From assembly GCA_002385665.1 (NCBI GenBank), contig DGDX01000051.1, positions 1 to 6,220 of the forward strand: a stretch of DNA of 6,220 nt. The letters are read 5' to 3'. The stretch's first letter is position 1, and each line of letters opens with the position of its first letter. The position numbers were made by a program, and so were the translations under genes. Positions 1 through 6,220 of this stretch are shown here, piece after piece. Below the pieces are notes generated by a model, which ran no database searches, was not told where the DNA came from, and saw nothing but the letters and a program-made list of their open reading frames with translations. Source of the DNA: Firmicutes bacterium UBA3941 (GTDB lineage: Bacteria > Bacillota > Clostridia > Caldicoprobacterales > UBA3941).

Positions 1-79
1 CCATATCATTTAATCGTTTTGAAAACTCTATAATTCCCGTTTTGTCAGATACACTAATAATAGCACGCTTTTTATTCAT
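1..79 (-). CDS. purH: PurH N-terminus (AICAR transformylase / IMP cyclohydrolase), partial
   Basis: Only the first 26 codons are inside the window; the gene runs off the left edge. The visible N-terminus starts MNKKRAIISVSDKTGI and continues to EFSKRLNDM, which is the characteristic start of the IMP cyclohydrolase (MGS-like) domain of the bifunctional PurH. By family knowledge PurH formylates AICAR with 10-formyl-tetrahydrofolate and closes the ring to give IMP, the last two steps of de novo purine synthesis in the cytosol. The ATG at 79-77 has a GGAGG ribosome site at 90-86 with a 6-base spacer, so the start is secure. It follows purN by 35 bases with no terminator between them, so it is the next gene of the same operon. 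The transformylase domain cannot be judged here. Confidence 0.93.
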   Translation of the reverse strand, partial: MNKKRAIISVSDKTGIIEFSKRLNDM

Positions 80-114
80 TTCTTTCCTCCAATCCTCTAT
101 TAGATCGAAAAGTT

Positions 115-732
115 TCACCTTATAATGACCCTGCGTTCATCCACCAGGATCCGATCCTCGACCAACAGCTTAAGGGCCTTTGGCAATAGTTGGTGCTCTA
201 CCTTTAACACCCGTTCTGCCAGAGTGTTAACATCATCCTCCGGCAGAACCTCAACGGATTGTTGTAATATTATCGGGCCTGTATCTGTCCCCTCATCCAC
301 GAAATGGACGGTTGCTCCTGTAACCTTAACTCCATAGTCCAAGACAGCCTGGTGCACCCTGTTTCCATAATATCCCTTTCCACAAAAGGCCGGGATCAGG
401 GATGGGTGAACGTTAATTATCCTGTTTTTGTATTTTTCAACCACTGCCTTGGGGAGGATGTTCAGATATCCCGCCAAAACCACCAGGTCAACTCTTCTCT
501 TCTCCAGAAGTTCTAGTATTGCATTCCCAAAGGAGTTTGAATCCTTGTAATCTCCTCTGGAAATTACCGCATAAGGGATGCCGTGCTTCCTTGCTCTTTC
601 CAAACCATAGACACCTTCTCGGCTGGAAATAACAAGGCTAATTCGAGCAGTAATATCTCCTTTGGCTATGGCATCTATGATGGCCTGGAGGTTAGAACCT
701 CCTCCAGAAATAAAAATACCAATATTCTTCAT
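115..732 (-). CDS. purN: Phosphoribosylglycinamide formyltransferase, folate-dependent (GART)
   Basis: The 205-residue protein has the usual length of PurN and transfers a formyl group from 10-formyl-tetrahydrofolate to GAR, step 3 of IMP synthesis. The N-terminal phosphate-binding loop is visible as ISGGGSNLQA (about residues 8-17). The catalytic set is complete: N107 and H109 in NVHPSL, and D150 in GTDTGP, matching Asn106, His108 and Asp144 of the E. coli enzyme. The segment CGKGYYGNRVH (117-127) is the variant common in Clostridia, unlike the E. coli PGLHTH loop. The ATG overlaps the purM stop by one base (TAATG), and the best purine-rich stretch (AAGGGG) is about 13 bases upstream, so its translation is probably coupled to purM. 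Nothing looks truncated. Confidence 0.96.
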   Translation of the reverse strand: MKNIGIFISGGGSNLQAIIDAIAKGDITARISLVISSREGVYGLERARKHGIPYAVISRGDYKDSNSFGNAILELLEKRRVDLVVLAGYLNILPKAVVEKYKNRIINVHPSLIPAFCGKGYYGNRVHQAVLDYGVKVTGATVHFVDEGTDTGPIILQQSVEVLPEDDVNTLAERVLKVEHQLLPKALKLLVEDRILVDERRVIIR

Positions 733-1757
733 TAACTAAAGACAACCCCTTCCCGACCCTTTTCAATCCTTCCTATGATGTGGGCAGGATACCCTTGACC
801 GCTGAATAGTCTTATTAAACCATCGGCATCCAGTGCTTGGCATACCACTACCATACCAATCCCCATATTGAAGGTATTGAACATGTCCAACTTCCCTATA
901 TTACCCCATCTGCTTATTAGCTGGAATATGGGCTTAACAGGCCAGGACCCCTCTTTGATGATTGCTCCTACCCCATCTGGTAGAATTCTTGGTATATTCT
1001 CAATGAATCCACCGCCGGTGATATGGGCAATGCCCTTTATAGCATAGCTTCTTAAGGCCTTCAAAATAGGCTTCACATAAATTCTAGTAGGCTTTAAAAG
1101 TTCCTCCCCAATGGTAACACCCAAGGTATCATTATAGTCATCCAGACGATACTCCTCCTCTATTACCAACTTTCTTATCAGAGAGTAACCGTTACTATGC
1201 ACTCCGGACGATTCAAGGCCAATAATCACGTCCCCCTCTTCTATCCCGGAACCATCTATTATCTTCTCCCTGTCCACAATCCCTACGACAAATCCTGCCA
1301 GATCATACTCATCTTCCCTGTAGAAGCCAGGCATCTCGGCGGTCTCTCCGCCTATCAGCGCGCATCCGGATTCCAGGCATCCATGGGCGATACCACTCAC
1401 AATGGTTGCCGCCTTTTCGGGTTCTAGCTTTCCGGTAGCTAAATAGTCCAGGAAAAACATAGGTCTTGCACCTTGACAGACAATATCATTCACACACATA
1501 GCTACACAATCTATGCCTATAGTATCATGTTTGTCCAATAGGAAGGCGAGCTGTAATTTGGTTCCTACTCCATCAGTACCCGATACCAGGACCGGGCTTT
1601 TTATATTCTCTATGTCCAGGGCATAAAGGCCTGCAAAGCTTCCTATGCCCCCAATAACCTGTTGAGTATGGGTTTTTAGTATATGCTCCTTCATTAGATT
1701 AACTGCCCTATACCCGGATTCTACGTCAACGCCCGCATCCTTATAAGTCCACTTCAT
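732..1757 (-). CDS. purM: Phosphoribosylformylglycinamidine cyclo-ligase (AIR synthetase)
   Basis: PurM uses ATP to close FGAM to aminoimidazole ribonucleotide, step 5 of the pathway. From the ATG at 1757 the protein is 341 residues, the normal family length. Conserved signatures of the PurM/PurL ATP-binding superfamily appear in order: SGTDGVGTK (59-67), MCVND (87-91), GGETAEMPG (136-144), HSNGYS (187-192), TGGGF (247-251) and FNMGIGM (296-302). The reading frame stays open up to 1871, but that would overlap purF by 83 bases and add a non-homologous tail. The chosen start MKWTYKDAG has GGAGG at 1771-1767, 9 bases upstream; the ATG at 1766 directly abuts that site and is unlikely. It lies 31 bases after purF and its stop overlaps the purN start, consistent with one transcript. 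Confidence 0.96.
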   Translation of the reverse strand: MKWTYKDAGVDVESGYRAVNLMKEHILKTHTQQVIGGIGSFAGLYALDIENIKSPVLVSGTDGVGTKLQLAFLLDKHDTIGIDCVAMCVNDIVCQGARPMFFLDYLATGKLEPEKAATIVSGIAHGCLESGCALIGGETAEMPGFYREDEYDLAGFVVGIVDREKIIDGSGIEEGDVIIGLESSGVHSNGYSLIRKLVIEEEYRLDDYNDTLGVTIGEELLKPTRIYVKPILKALRSYAIKGIAHITGGGFIENIPRILPDGVGAIIKEGSWPVKPIFQLISRWGNIGKLDMFNTFNMGIGMVVVCQALDADGLIRLFSGQGYPAHIIGRIEKGREGVVFS

Positions 1758-1788
1758 AACCCTCATCCTCCGTTTCCGAATCCATCTC

Positions 1789-3195
1789 CTACTTGTCTGT
1801 ATTCCAATCCAATTCCATGGGATACTGCTGGGTAAAGCAGCCCAAACAAAAACCACAACCACTTCCTTCAACGGTTTTTAGCAGGCCTTCTATACTTAAA
1901 TAACCCAAGGAATCTGCTCCTATGATCTGTTTTATTTCTTCTATGGTGTAGGTCGCTCCTATTAAATGTTTAGAACCGGGGGTATCAACACCAAAATGAC
2001 ATGTGTATTTTACAGGAGGTGAACTGATTCGCATGTGTACCTCCTTGGCTCCTGCCAGACGGAGCATCTCAACGATCTTCTTACTGGTGGTTCCTCTTAC
2101 TATGGAATCATCCACCATAACGATTCTTTTTCCTCTAACTATTCGGGTCAGGGCATTCAGCTTGATTCGGACATTTTGTTCCCTTATATTAAAGTCGGGA
2201 TTGATAAAGGTTCTTCCCACATAGCGATTTTTTACCAGTCCCTCACCAAAAGGTATGCCTGAAGCTTCAGAATAGCCAATAGCAGCCGTAGTACCGGAAT
2301 CAGGAACGCCAATTACAAGATCCGCATCAACCGGCTGTTCCACAGCCAGCCTGCGGCCTGCTTCCTTTCTTGCCATATAGACGCTAATTCCGTCAATATT
2401 ACTATCGGTTCGGGCAAAGTAGACGAATTCGAAAATACAGAGGGATGTCTTCAGAGGAGTCGGAATCTGCATGCTCTCCAGACCCAGCCGACTTATTACG
2501 ATAACCTCACCAGGTCTGACATCCCTGATGAAGTCCGCCCCAATAATATCAAAAGCACAGCTTTCAGAGGCTATTACGTATGAATTCTTAAGTTTACCGA
2601 GGGCCAAGGGTCTCATCCCATGAGGATCTCTGGCGGCTATCAGCTTATCTTCAGTCATAATAACCAGAGCAAAGGAACCCTTGATAGTTTTCAACGTTTC
2701 TAAAAGACCTGTCTCAAATCTGTCAGCATTCTGTCGAGCCAGGAGATTGGCGATCACCTCGCTGTCCGTGGAAGTCTGGAAGATTGCCCCCTGATCCTCA
2801 AGGGTTGTGCGAAGTGCATCCGCATTTACTATATTGCCGTTATGAGCGATGGCTATGGTTCCCTTTCTGTATTTCATTACCAGAGGTAAGGTATTATGGA
2901 CGCTAACATCCCCATCCGTTGAATACCATACATGCCCAATAGCTATTTGCCCTCCCCGCAAACGGGTCATGGATTTTGAATCTATAGCCTCCATCACCAG
3001 TCCCATGGCTTTATGATATTTGATGTTTTTTCCATCGGATACGGCAATTCCAGCACTCTCCTGCCCCCTGTGTTGGAGGGAATACAGACCGTAGTAAGTT
3101 AGTTCTTCAACCTTTAAATTATCCATGTCTAAAACGCCAAAAACTCCGCAGGCTTCCTTCAGTTTACCGTCGTGATATATCGCTTTCCTAAGCAT
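1789..3195 (-). CDS. purF: Glutamine PRPP amidotransferase, [4Fe-4S] type with propeptide
   Basis: PurF makes phosphoribosylamine from PRPP and glutamine, the committed step. The 468 residues fit the Bacillus/Clostridium class. A short propeptide precedes the nucleophile C16 in KEACGVFG. The Ntn glutaminase domain (about 16-245) keeps QHRGQESAG (41-49), the oxyanion-hole N119-G120 and D144. The phosphoribosyltransferase domain has KNRYVGRTF (322-330) and the PRPP loop [13 protein letters not shown] (359-371). C253, C399, C450 and C453 match the cluster-ligand cysteines. Odd: the normally invariant Arg of GHVRY, which binds the glutamine carboxylate, is W90 (codon TGG), and L103, T263 and Q456 replace residues usually conserved. 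The frame is intact. The ATG is supported by an in-frame TAA two codons upstream; GGAGG at 3214-3210 is 14 bases away, an unusually long spacing. Identity is certain; full glutaminase activity is not. Confidence 0.95.
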   Translation of the reverse strand: MLRKAIYHDGKLKEACGVFGVLDMDNLKVEELTYYGLYSLQHRGQESAGIAVSDGKNIKYHKAMGLVMEAIDSKSMTRLRGGQIAIGHVWYSTDGDVSVHNTLPLVMKYRKGTIAIAHNGNIVNADALRTTLEDQGAIFQTSTDSEVIANLLARQNADRFETGLLETLKTIKGSFALVIMTEDKLIAARDPHGMRPLALGKLKNSYVIASESCAFDIIGADFIRDVRPGEVIVISRLGLESMQIPTPLKTSLCIFEFVYFARTDSNIDGISVYMARKEAGRRLAVEQPVDADLVIGVPDSGTTAAIGYSEASGIPFGEGLVKNRYVGRTFINPDFNIREQNVRIKLNALTRIVRGKRIVMVDDSIVRGTTSKKIVEMLRLAGAKEVHMRISSPPVKYTCHFGVDTPGSKHLIGATYTIEEIKQIIGADSLGYLSIEGLLKTVEGSGCGFCLGCFTQQYPMELDWNTDK

Positions 3196-3280
3196 TGCTT
3201 ATATATTTCCCTCCCACCGATTAATGGGTTCTATGTGTCCTCTTAAATTCTTAGTCATGCCCAGGATTAGAGTTTTTACC

Positions 3281-3781
3281 CTATCCTAATTCCTTTTGCA
3301 CTTGTTCATTCTTTGCTAACACCTGTTCCTCCATAGAGATACGATATTGTTTTAAGGTTTCGCTTAACTTCTCATCCCCCAAAGCCAGGATTTGAGCAGC
3401 CAGTAACGCCGCATTCTCACTCCCGTTTATAGCAACCGTTGCCACTGGGATACCCTTAGGCATCTGTACAATGGATAATAAGGAATCCAAGCCGTCCAAG
3501 GTAGAAGACTTGATGGGAAGTCCTATTACCGGAAGGGTAGTATAGGCGGCTATTATTCCTGGTAGGTGAGCAGCCTTTCCCGCAGCACCAATAATCACAC
3601 CTATACCTCTCTGTTGGGCCGTTCTTGCGTATTCCGCCACATGATCAGGCGTTCTATGAGCTGACAGAATCTTAACATCAACATGAACTCCAAAGGATTT
3701 TAATAATTCAATTCCGGGCTTTACCGTGGAAAAGTCCGAATCACTTCCCATAATAATTGCTACTTTATTCCTTTCACTCAT
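3281..3781 (-). CDS. purE: N5-CAIR mutase-type PurE (class I, AIR carboxylase catalytic subunit)
   Basis: The 166-residue protein matches the length of a stand-alone PurE. It carries MGSDSD (11-16), the catalytic-histidine segment SAHRTPD (40-46), GKAAHLPG (68-75) and GLDSLLSIVQMP (97-108). The AHRTP sequence marks class I, which by family knowledge interconverts N5-CAIR and CAIR; class II enzymes that use CO2 directly have a different sequence here. Class I normally works with PurK, but no purK lies next to it, a situation seen in other anaerobes. The start at 3781 is clear, with GGAGG at 3793-3789 and a 7-base spacer. It is the first of the de novo genes, separated from the upstream permease by a hairpin and from purF by 85 bases. 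Confidence 0.96.
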   Translation of the reverse strand: MSERNKVAIIMGSDSDFSTVKPGIELLKSFGVHVDVKILSAHRTPDHVAEYARTAQQRGIGVIIGAAGKAAHLPGIIAAYTTLPVIGLPIKSSTLDGLDSLLSIVQMPKGIPVATVAINGSENAALLAAQILALGDEKLSETLKQYRISMEEQVLAKNEQVQKELG

Positions 3782-3824
3782 ACCCTTACCTCCATAACTA
3801 ATAAGATATCATAGTAAACATCTA

Positions 3825-3856
3825 ATCATACTATGCTTCTTATTATGTTCCGAAAT
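3825..3856 (-). promoter_or_regulatory. Possible purE promoter with PurBox-like site
   Basis: The minus strand at 3856-3844 reads ATTTCGGAACATA, which agrees with the Bacillus PurBox consensus AWWWCCGAACWWT at 11 of 13 positions, although one mismatch falls in the CCGAAC core. About 13 bases downstream is a TATGAT hexamer (3830-3825), a good -10 by itself, but no convincing -35 sits at the right distance (best TTCGGA with 18 bases, overlapping the box). No matching inverted second box is present at 16-18 bases. A promoter here is expected because a terminator-like hairpin lies just upstream, but the exact elements are tentative. Confidence 0.3.
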
Positions 3857-3870
3857 ACAATAGATAAATA

Positions 3871-3897
3871 AAGTCCGATGACATCTACATCGGACTT
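3871..3897 (-). terminator. Probable intrinsic terminator of the permease gene
   Basis: Two perfectly complementary 10-base arms (AAGTCCGATG at 3897-3888 on the transcribed strand, and its complement at 3880-3871) enclose a 7-base loop. The hairpin begins 29 bases after the permease stop codon. The transcript then reads TATTTATCTATTG, which is U-rich but interrupted, so termination may be incomplete and allow some read-through into purE. Confidence 0.65.
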
Positions 3898-3926
3898 CAT
3901 TATCCTCACAGGTCCCAGATTATAGT

Positions 3927-5282
3927 TTAGAGAATAATCTTTAGGATAAATAATAGTGCAAGAACGTACATTAAGGGATTAATCTGTTTTGCTTTGCCGG
4001 TAACTAACTTTAGAATAACCCAAGACAGCATACCAAACATGATACCGTCTGCAATACTATATGCCATAGGCATCATGATTATGGTTAAAAATGCAGGTAG
4101 GGCTTCTGTGTAATCACTAAAATCCACTTTAGCTATGGCAGTTACCATGAAGAGTCCAACAGTCACCAATATGGGAGCAGTAGCAAAGGATGGTATTATG
4201 GTAAATATCGGTGAGAATATCAAGGCTACCAGGAACATAAGTCCAGTTACCAAGGCTGTTAAGCCTGTTCTACCACCTTCAGCAACACCGGCTGCACTCT
4301 CTACATAGCTGGTTACCGTGGAAGTACCAAGGCATGCTCCGGATACAGTACCAATGGCGTCAGCAAGTAAGGCTTGTTTTGCTTTTGGCAGTTTGCCCTC
4401 CTTATCCAGGAGATTGCCCTTGCTGGCAACACCTATTAGGGTTCCTACGGTATCAAAGATGTCGACAAATAAGAATGAGAACAATATTACGATAAACTCA
4501 AAGCCTAACTTGAATGCACCCTGAAAATCGAATTTCATAAAGGTTGGGGCTAAGGAAGGTGGCAGGGATACGATGCCTCCCTCGGGAATAAGATTAAATC
4601 TGCCGGCTTCAATATCCACCGTATACAGGCCAGTCAATTGACAAATTATACCCAAGGCGTAAGTACCTAATATTCCCCAAAGGAGTGCTCCTTTAATACC
4701 TTTATGAGTCATGTATATAGTACCGATTAAACCTATAAAGAACAAAATGGATGTGATACTCGTCAGATTCCCTAAACCAACTAATACTGCACCATCATCT
4801 GTGATAATTCCTGCATTTTGAAGACCTATAAATGCAATAAATAATCCTATACCGACGGTTACAGAATACTTTAAATTCTCAGGAATACCGTTTACAATTG
4901 CCTCTCTGAATTTAAAAAATGACAAGATAATGAAAATAATACCCTCGATCAAAACAGCTGTCAATGCTATCTGCCAGGAATACTTAGTGGCGACAACAAA
5001 AGCAAAGAAGGCATTCAGTCCCATACCCGATGCAAGAGCAACAGGGTAATTTGCTAAGAAGGCCATGACGATTGTAGCAATTGCGGCAGAAAGAGCAGTA
5101 GCAGTAAATACGGCGCCTCGATCCATTAACTCTACACCAATTTCGATCCCGGATAGGATATTAGGGTTGACTATCAGGATGTAAGCCATGGTCATAAATG
5201 TGGTTATACCGGCCATTATTTCGGTCTTTACATCCGTTTTGTGTTCCCTCAGCTTAAAAGTTCGATCTAAAAAGCCGTTCAT
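3927..5282 (-). CDS. pbuG: Purine base permease, NCS2 AzgA/PbuG type (hypoxanthine/guanine)
   Basis: The 451-residue membrane protein is of typical length for the AzgA-like branch of the NCS2 (nucleobase-cation symporter 2) family. Recognisable signatures are AGITTFMTMAYILIVNP (24-40), GMGLNAFF (86-93), FVDIFDTVGT (272-281, with the acidic residues of the substrate region) and GTSTVTSYVES (319-329). Long hydrophobic stretches run through the whole chain. By family it imports hypoxanthine, guanine or adenine; the guanine-class riboswitch just upstream (cytosine at the specificity position) favours hypoxanthine/guanine, so pbuG is the best symbol, though the sequence alone cannot exclude an adenine-preferring relative. 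The ATG at 5282 has AAAGGAGG with GGAGG at 5295-5291, 8 bases upstream; an out-of-frame ATG lies at 5286. Expression is probably repressed by guanine through the riboswitch and by PurR at the promoter. Confidence 0.93.
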   Translation of the reverse strand: MNGFLDRTFKLREHKTDVKTEIMAGITTFMTMAYILIVNPNILSGIEIGVELMDRGAVFTATALSAAIATIVMAFLANYPVALASGMGLNAFFAFVVATKYSWQIALTAVLIEGIIFIILSFFKFREAIVNGIPENLKYSVTVGIGLFIAFIGLQNAGIITDDGAVLVGLGNLTSITSILFFIGLIGTIYMTHKGIKGALLWGILGTYALGIICQLTGLYTVDIEAGRFNLIPEGGIVSLPPSLAPTFMKFDFQGAFKLGFEFIVILFSFLFVDIFDTVGTLIGVASKGNLLDKEGKLPKAKQALLADAIGTVSGACLGTSTVTSYVESAAGVAEGGRTGLTALVTGLMFLVALIFSPIFTIIPSFATAPILVTVGLFMVTAIAKVDFSDYTEALPAFLTIIMMPMAYSIADGIMFGMLSWVILKLVTGKAKQINPLMYVLALLFILKIIL

Positions 5283-5333
5283 TCATATTTCCTCCTTTAA
5301 TATTGTCAGGTCATATAATATTATTTTGCCCAG

Positions 5334-5381
5334 AAAAAATAGACATATAGATTCCTGACCTGAGTGAACCAATATGCCTAT
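5334..5381 (-). terminator. Intrinsic terminator of the guanine riboswitch
   Basis: On the transcribed strand the arm ATAGGCATAT (5381-5372) pairs with ATATGTCTAT (5348-5339), with one G-U pair. After a single T-T mismatch the stem continues with GGTTC against GAATC. A run of six T residues (5339-5334) follows the hairpin directly. It lies about 40 bases beyond the aptamer and 52 bases before the permease start, and should stop transcription when guanine or hypoxanthine holds the aptamer closed. Confidence 0.88.
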
Positions 5382-5428
5382 ATACTGCAAGGCCAATAGG
5401 CCTTTCAATATCGTGCATATCACTCATA
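5361..5428 (-). promoter_or_regulatory. Antiterminator of the riboswitch, with nested GGCC hairpin
   Basis: The 3' strand of aptamer helix P1 and its continuation (TATGAGTGATATGC, 5428-5415) is complementary to two parts of the terminator's 5' half. TGAGTGA pairs with TCACTCA (5367-5361), and ATATGC pairs with GCATAT (5377-5372), leaving a small TTGG bulge; the last T of the first block and first A of the second are close enough that the two helices stack. Between the strands is a perfect hairpin AAGGCC-TATT-GGCCTT (5404-5389) that would bring them together. This pairing excludes both P1 and the terminator, the standard logic of a transcriptional OFF switch. It is deduced by pairing only. Confidence 0.7.
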
Positions 5429-5488
5429 GTCCGGCAGTTACGGCTGCCTGGTAGAAACTCCCGAACCAATTATCAGGATTATATGAGT
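5422..5488 (-). promoter_or_regulatory. Guanine/hypoxanthine riboswitch aptamer (purine riboswitch)
   Basis: All conserved parts of the purine riboswitch are present on the transcribed strand. P1 is ACTCATA (5488-5482) pairing with TATGAGT (5428-5422). P2 is CCTGA/TCGGG (5477-5473 with 5464-5460) with loop TAATTGGT, and P3 is GGCAG/CTGCC (5448-5444 with 5437-5433) with loop CCGTAA; the GG of the first loop and CC of the second can form the kissing contact. The J2/3 core AGTTTCTACC (5459-5450) is exact. The specificity base before the 3' P1 strand is C (5429), the equivalent of C74, which by established knowledge selects guanine and hypoxanthine over adenine. It stands directly upstream of a purine permease. 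Confidence 0.97.
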
Positions 5489-5506
5489 TATATACGGTAC
5501 ATAAAC

Positions 5507-5535
5507 AATATATCAAAGCCGACTCCAATTGTCAA
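5507..5535 (-). promoter_or_regulatory. Sigma-A type promoter of the riboswitch-pbuG transcript
   Basis: A perfect -35 hexamer TTGACA (5535-5530) is followed after exactly 17 bases by TATATT (5512-5507), a 5-of-6 -10 hexamer preceded by TGA, giving an extended -10. Transcription would begin near 5500, about 12 bases before the aptamer, as in other purine riboswitch leaders. Confidence 0.88.
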
Positions 5536-5538
5536 TAA

Positions 5539-5582
5539 TAATTTGAACGTTTTTTGCAGTAATTAAATTAATGTTCGGTTTT
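5539..5582 (-). promoter_or_regulatory. PurBox pair, predicted PurR operator
   Basis: The minus strand at 5582-5570 reads AAAACCGAACATT, a full 13-of-13 match to the Bacillus PurBox consensus AWWWCCGAACWWT. An inverted, weaker copy at 5551-5539 keeps the GAAC core (9 of 13), with 18 bases between the boxes, close to the 16-17 described for B. subtilis PurR operators. The pair ends 3 bases upstream of the -35 hexamer, the same position it occupies at PurR-controlled promoters. By family knowledge PurR represses when PRPP is low, that is when purines are plentiful. No purR gene is in the window, so the regulator is inferred. Confidence 0.72.
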
Positions 5583-5656
5583 TCAGGGATGAAATGCCTA
5601 ATTTTCGCCATTTAACTCCTAAATAATTGACATTATTCCATAATTGTATAGAGTAA

Positions 5657-6220
5657 TTATCCCTGGTTTAATATAACCTTCCTTATAAACAACTTATAAA
5701 TCAATACGTTTAAGACCAACATGTAGACCAGGCCTATAATATAGTATTGATTGTACGTCAGATAAAAGCCGACACCCTTTATCAAATGACTGATAACCTT
5801 AGCGGTCCAGAAGCCTGGCACGAAGGAAAAGAACAGTTCCTTTATATCCTTGAAAAAGAGCGCAACGATAGGGAATATTATTATACTGCCCCCCGCCTTC
5901 ATAACGGCAAATCCTTCAATTTTGTTTTTTGAAAAGGAATTAATCAATAGTCCGGTCATTGGAGCTTCCAAGGATGCAAGGAGGGATACAGCAATTATAT
6001 TCTTAAAGGAAAGGTCGCCAATGTTTGAGAAACTCATAGTAAATAAAGTTGCCAAAAAGCAGAGGAGAAATACAACTACCAACCTGAAACCAAGGAATTT
6101 GTGGATGCTCAGCGGTGTAGCCATTATATTGATCAATACATTATCATCCTGATCGTCCAATATAGAAAATCCGATAAGGGCACCATAGGATATAGGTATA
6201 ATAAGCACCATTATTACCAG
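5657..6220 (-). CDS. ABC-2 type transporter permease, C-terminal part
   Basis: The frame is open from the right edge of the window to the TAA at 5659-5657, giving 187 residues with the N-terminus missing; the in-frame ATG at 6211 is internal, not a start. About six hydrophobic segments are visible, among them SYGALIGFSIL, LVVVFLLCFLATLF, IIAVSLLASLEAPMTGLL, GSIIIFPIVALFF and IIGLVYMLVLNVLIY. The first cytoplasmic stretch, LDDQDDNVLINIMATPLSI, is the 'E/D-rich then TPLS' pattern of ABC-2 permeases that resemble fluoroquinolone-type exporters. Its ATPase partner and substrate cannot be seen. It is probably unrelated in function to the purine genes and belongs to an upstream unit. No good terminator follows it: only a 6-bp all A-T hairpin at 5639-5624 without a T run. 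Confidence 0.72.
   Translation of the reverse strand: MVIMVLIIPISYGALIGFSILDDQDDNVLINIMATPLSIHKFLGFRLVVVFLLCFLATLFTMSFSNIGDLSFKNIIAVSLLASLEAPMTGLLINSFSKNKIEGFAVMKAGGSIIIFPIVALFFKDIKELFFSFVPGFWTAKVISHLIKGVGFYLTYNQYYIIGLVYMLVLNVLIYKLFIRKVILNQG

Noticed and set aside
1758..1871. N-terminal extension of the purM reading frame up to 1871
   Set aside because: It overlaps the end of purF by 83 bases, has no homology to PurM N-termini, and the GGAGG at 1771-1767 fits the ATG at 1757.
3281..3781. GAAGKAAHLPG in PurE as an altered active-site loop
   Set aside because: The loop differs from E. coli AGAGGAAHLPG, but similar AAGKAAHL versions are, as far as I recall, usual in Clostridia.
5389..5404. Palindromic AAGGCC/GGCCTT as a protein-binding operator or mobile-element end
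   Set aside because: It sits inside the riboswitch leader between the antiterminator strands, where an RNA hairpin is the simpler explanation.
5513..5611. A 32-codon minus-strand frame (MAKIRHFIPEKPN...) preceded by AGGAG 4 bases upstream
   Set aside because: It covers the PurBoxes, the -35 and the promoter spacer, which explain the sequence better; spacing is short and the peptide is not recognisable. Conservation in relatives could change this view.
5624..5639. Inverted repeat AATAAT-GTCA-ATTATT after the ABC permease as a terminator
   Set aside because: The stem is only six A-T pairs and is not followed by a T run, so it is unlikely to terminate transcription.
5850..6152. 100-codon plus-strand open frame opposite the ABC permease
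   Set aside because: It is antisense to a clear membrane protein frame and has no recognisable features of its own.

Overview
The window is a purine-metabolism locus, with every gene on the minus strand, so transcription runs from high to low coordinates. The gene set and sequence style point to a low-to-mid GC Firmicute, most likely an anaerobic member of the Clostridia. Supporting signs are a Bacillus/Clostridium-type PurF with a propeptide and four cluster cysteines, the 'CGKGYYG' variant of PurN, strong GGAGG ribosome sites, a guanine-class purine riboswitch and a PurR-type PurBox. The species cannot be named from this sequence.

Layout in transcription order: (1) 6220-5657, the C-terminal part of an ABC-2 type membrane permease that continues beyond the window. 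(2) 5656-5283, a 374-base regulatory region holding a PurBox pair (5539-5582), an extended -10 sigma-A type promoter (5507-5535), a guanine/hypoxanthine riboswitch aptamer (5422-5488), an antiterminator and an intrinsic terminator (5334-5381). (3) 5282-3927, a PbuG/AzgA-type purine base permease. (4) 3926-3782, a perfect 10-bp hairpin that probably ends the permease transcript, followed by a purE leader with a PurBox-like site. (5) 3781-1, the de novo purine genes purE, purF, purM, purN and the first 26 codons of purH.

The genes form one logical unit: the permease salvages hypoxanthine and guanine, while purE-F-M-N-H make IMP from PRPP. PurF performs the committed step, PurN and PurM steps 3 and 5, PurE the CAIR step and PurH the last two. 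purC, purK, purB, purS/Q/L and purD are not between these genes and must lie elsewhere or downstream. The permease appears to be controlled twice: at initiation by a PRPP-sensing PurR (inferred from the PurBox) and at elongation by guanine through the riboswitch.

No wholly new system is visible. The points most worth a second look are a PurF whose normally invariant glutamine-binding arginine (GHVRY) is tryptophan, with several other unusual residues at conserved sites; the combined PurBox plus riboswitch control; the neatly readable antiterminator; and a 19-codon reading frame in the purF leader whose stop lies just before purF.
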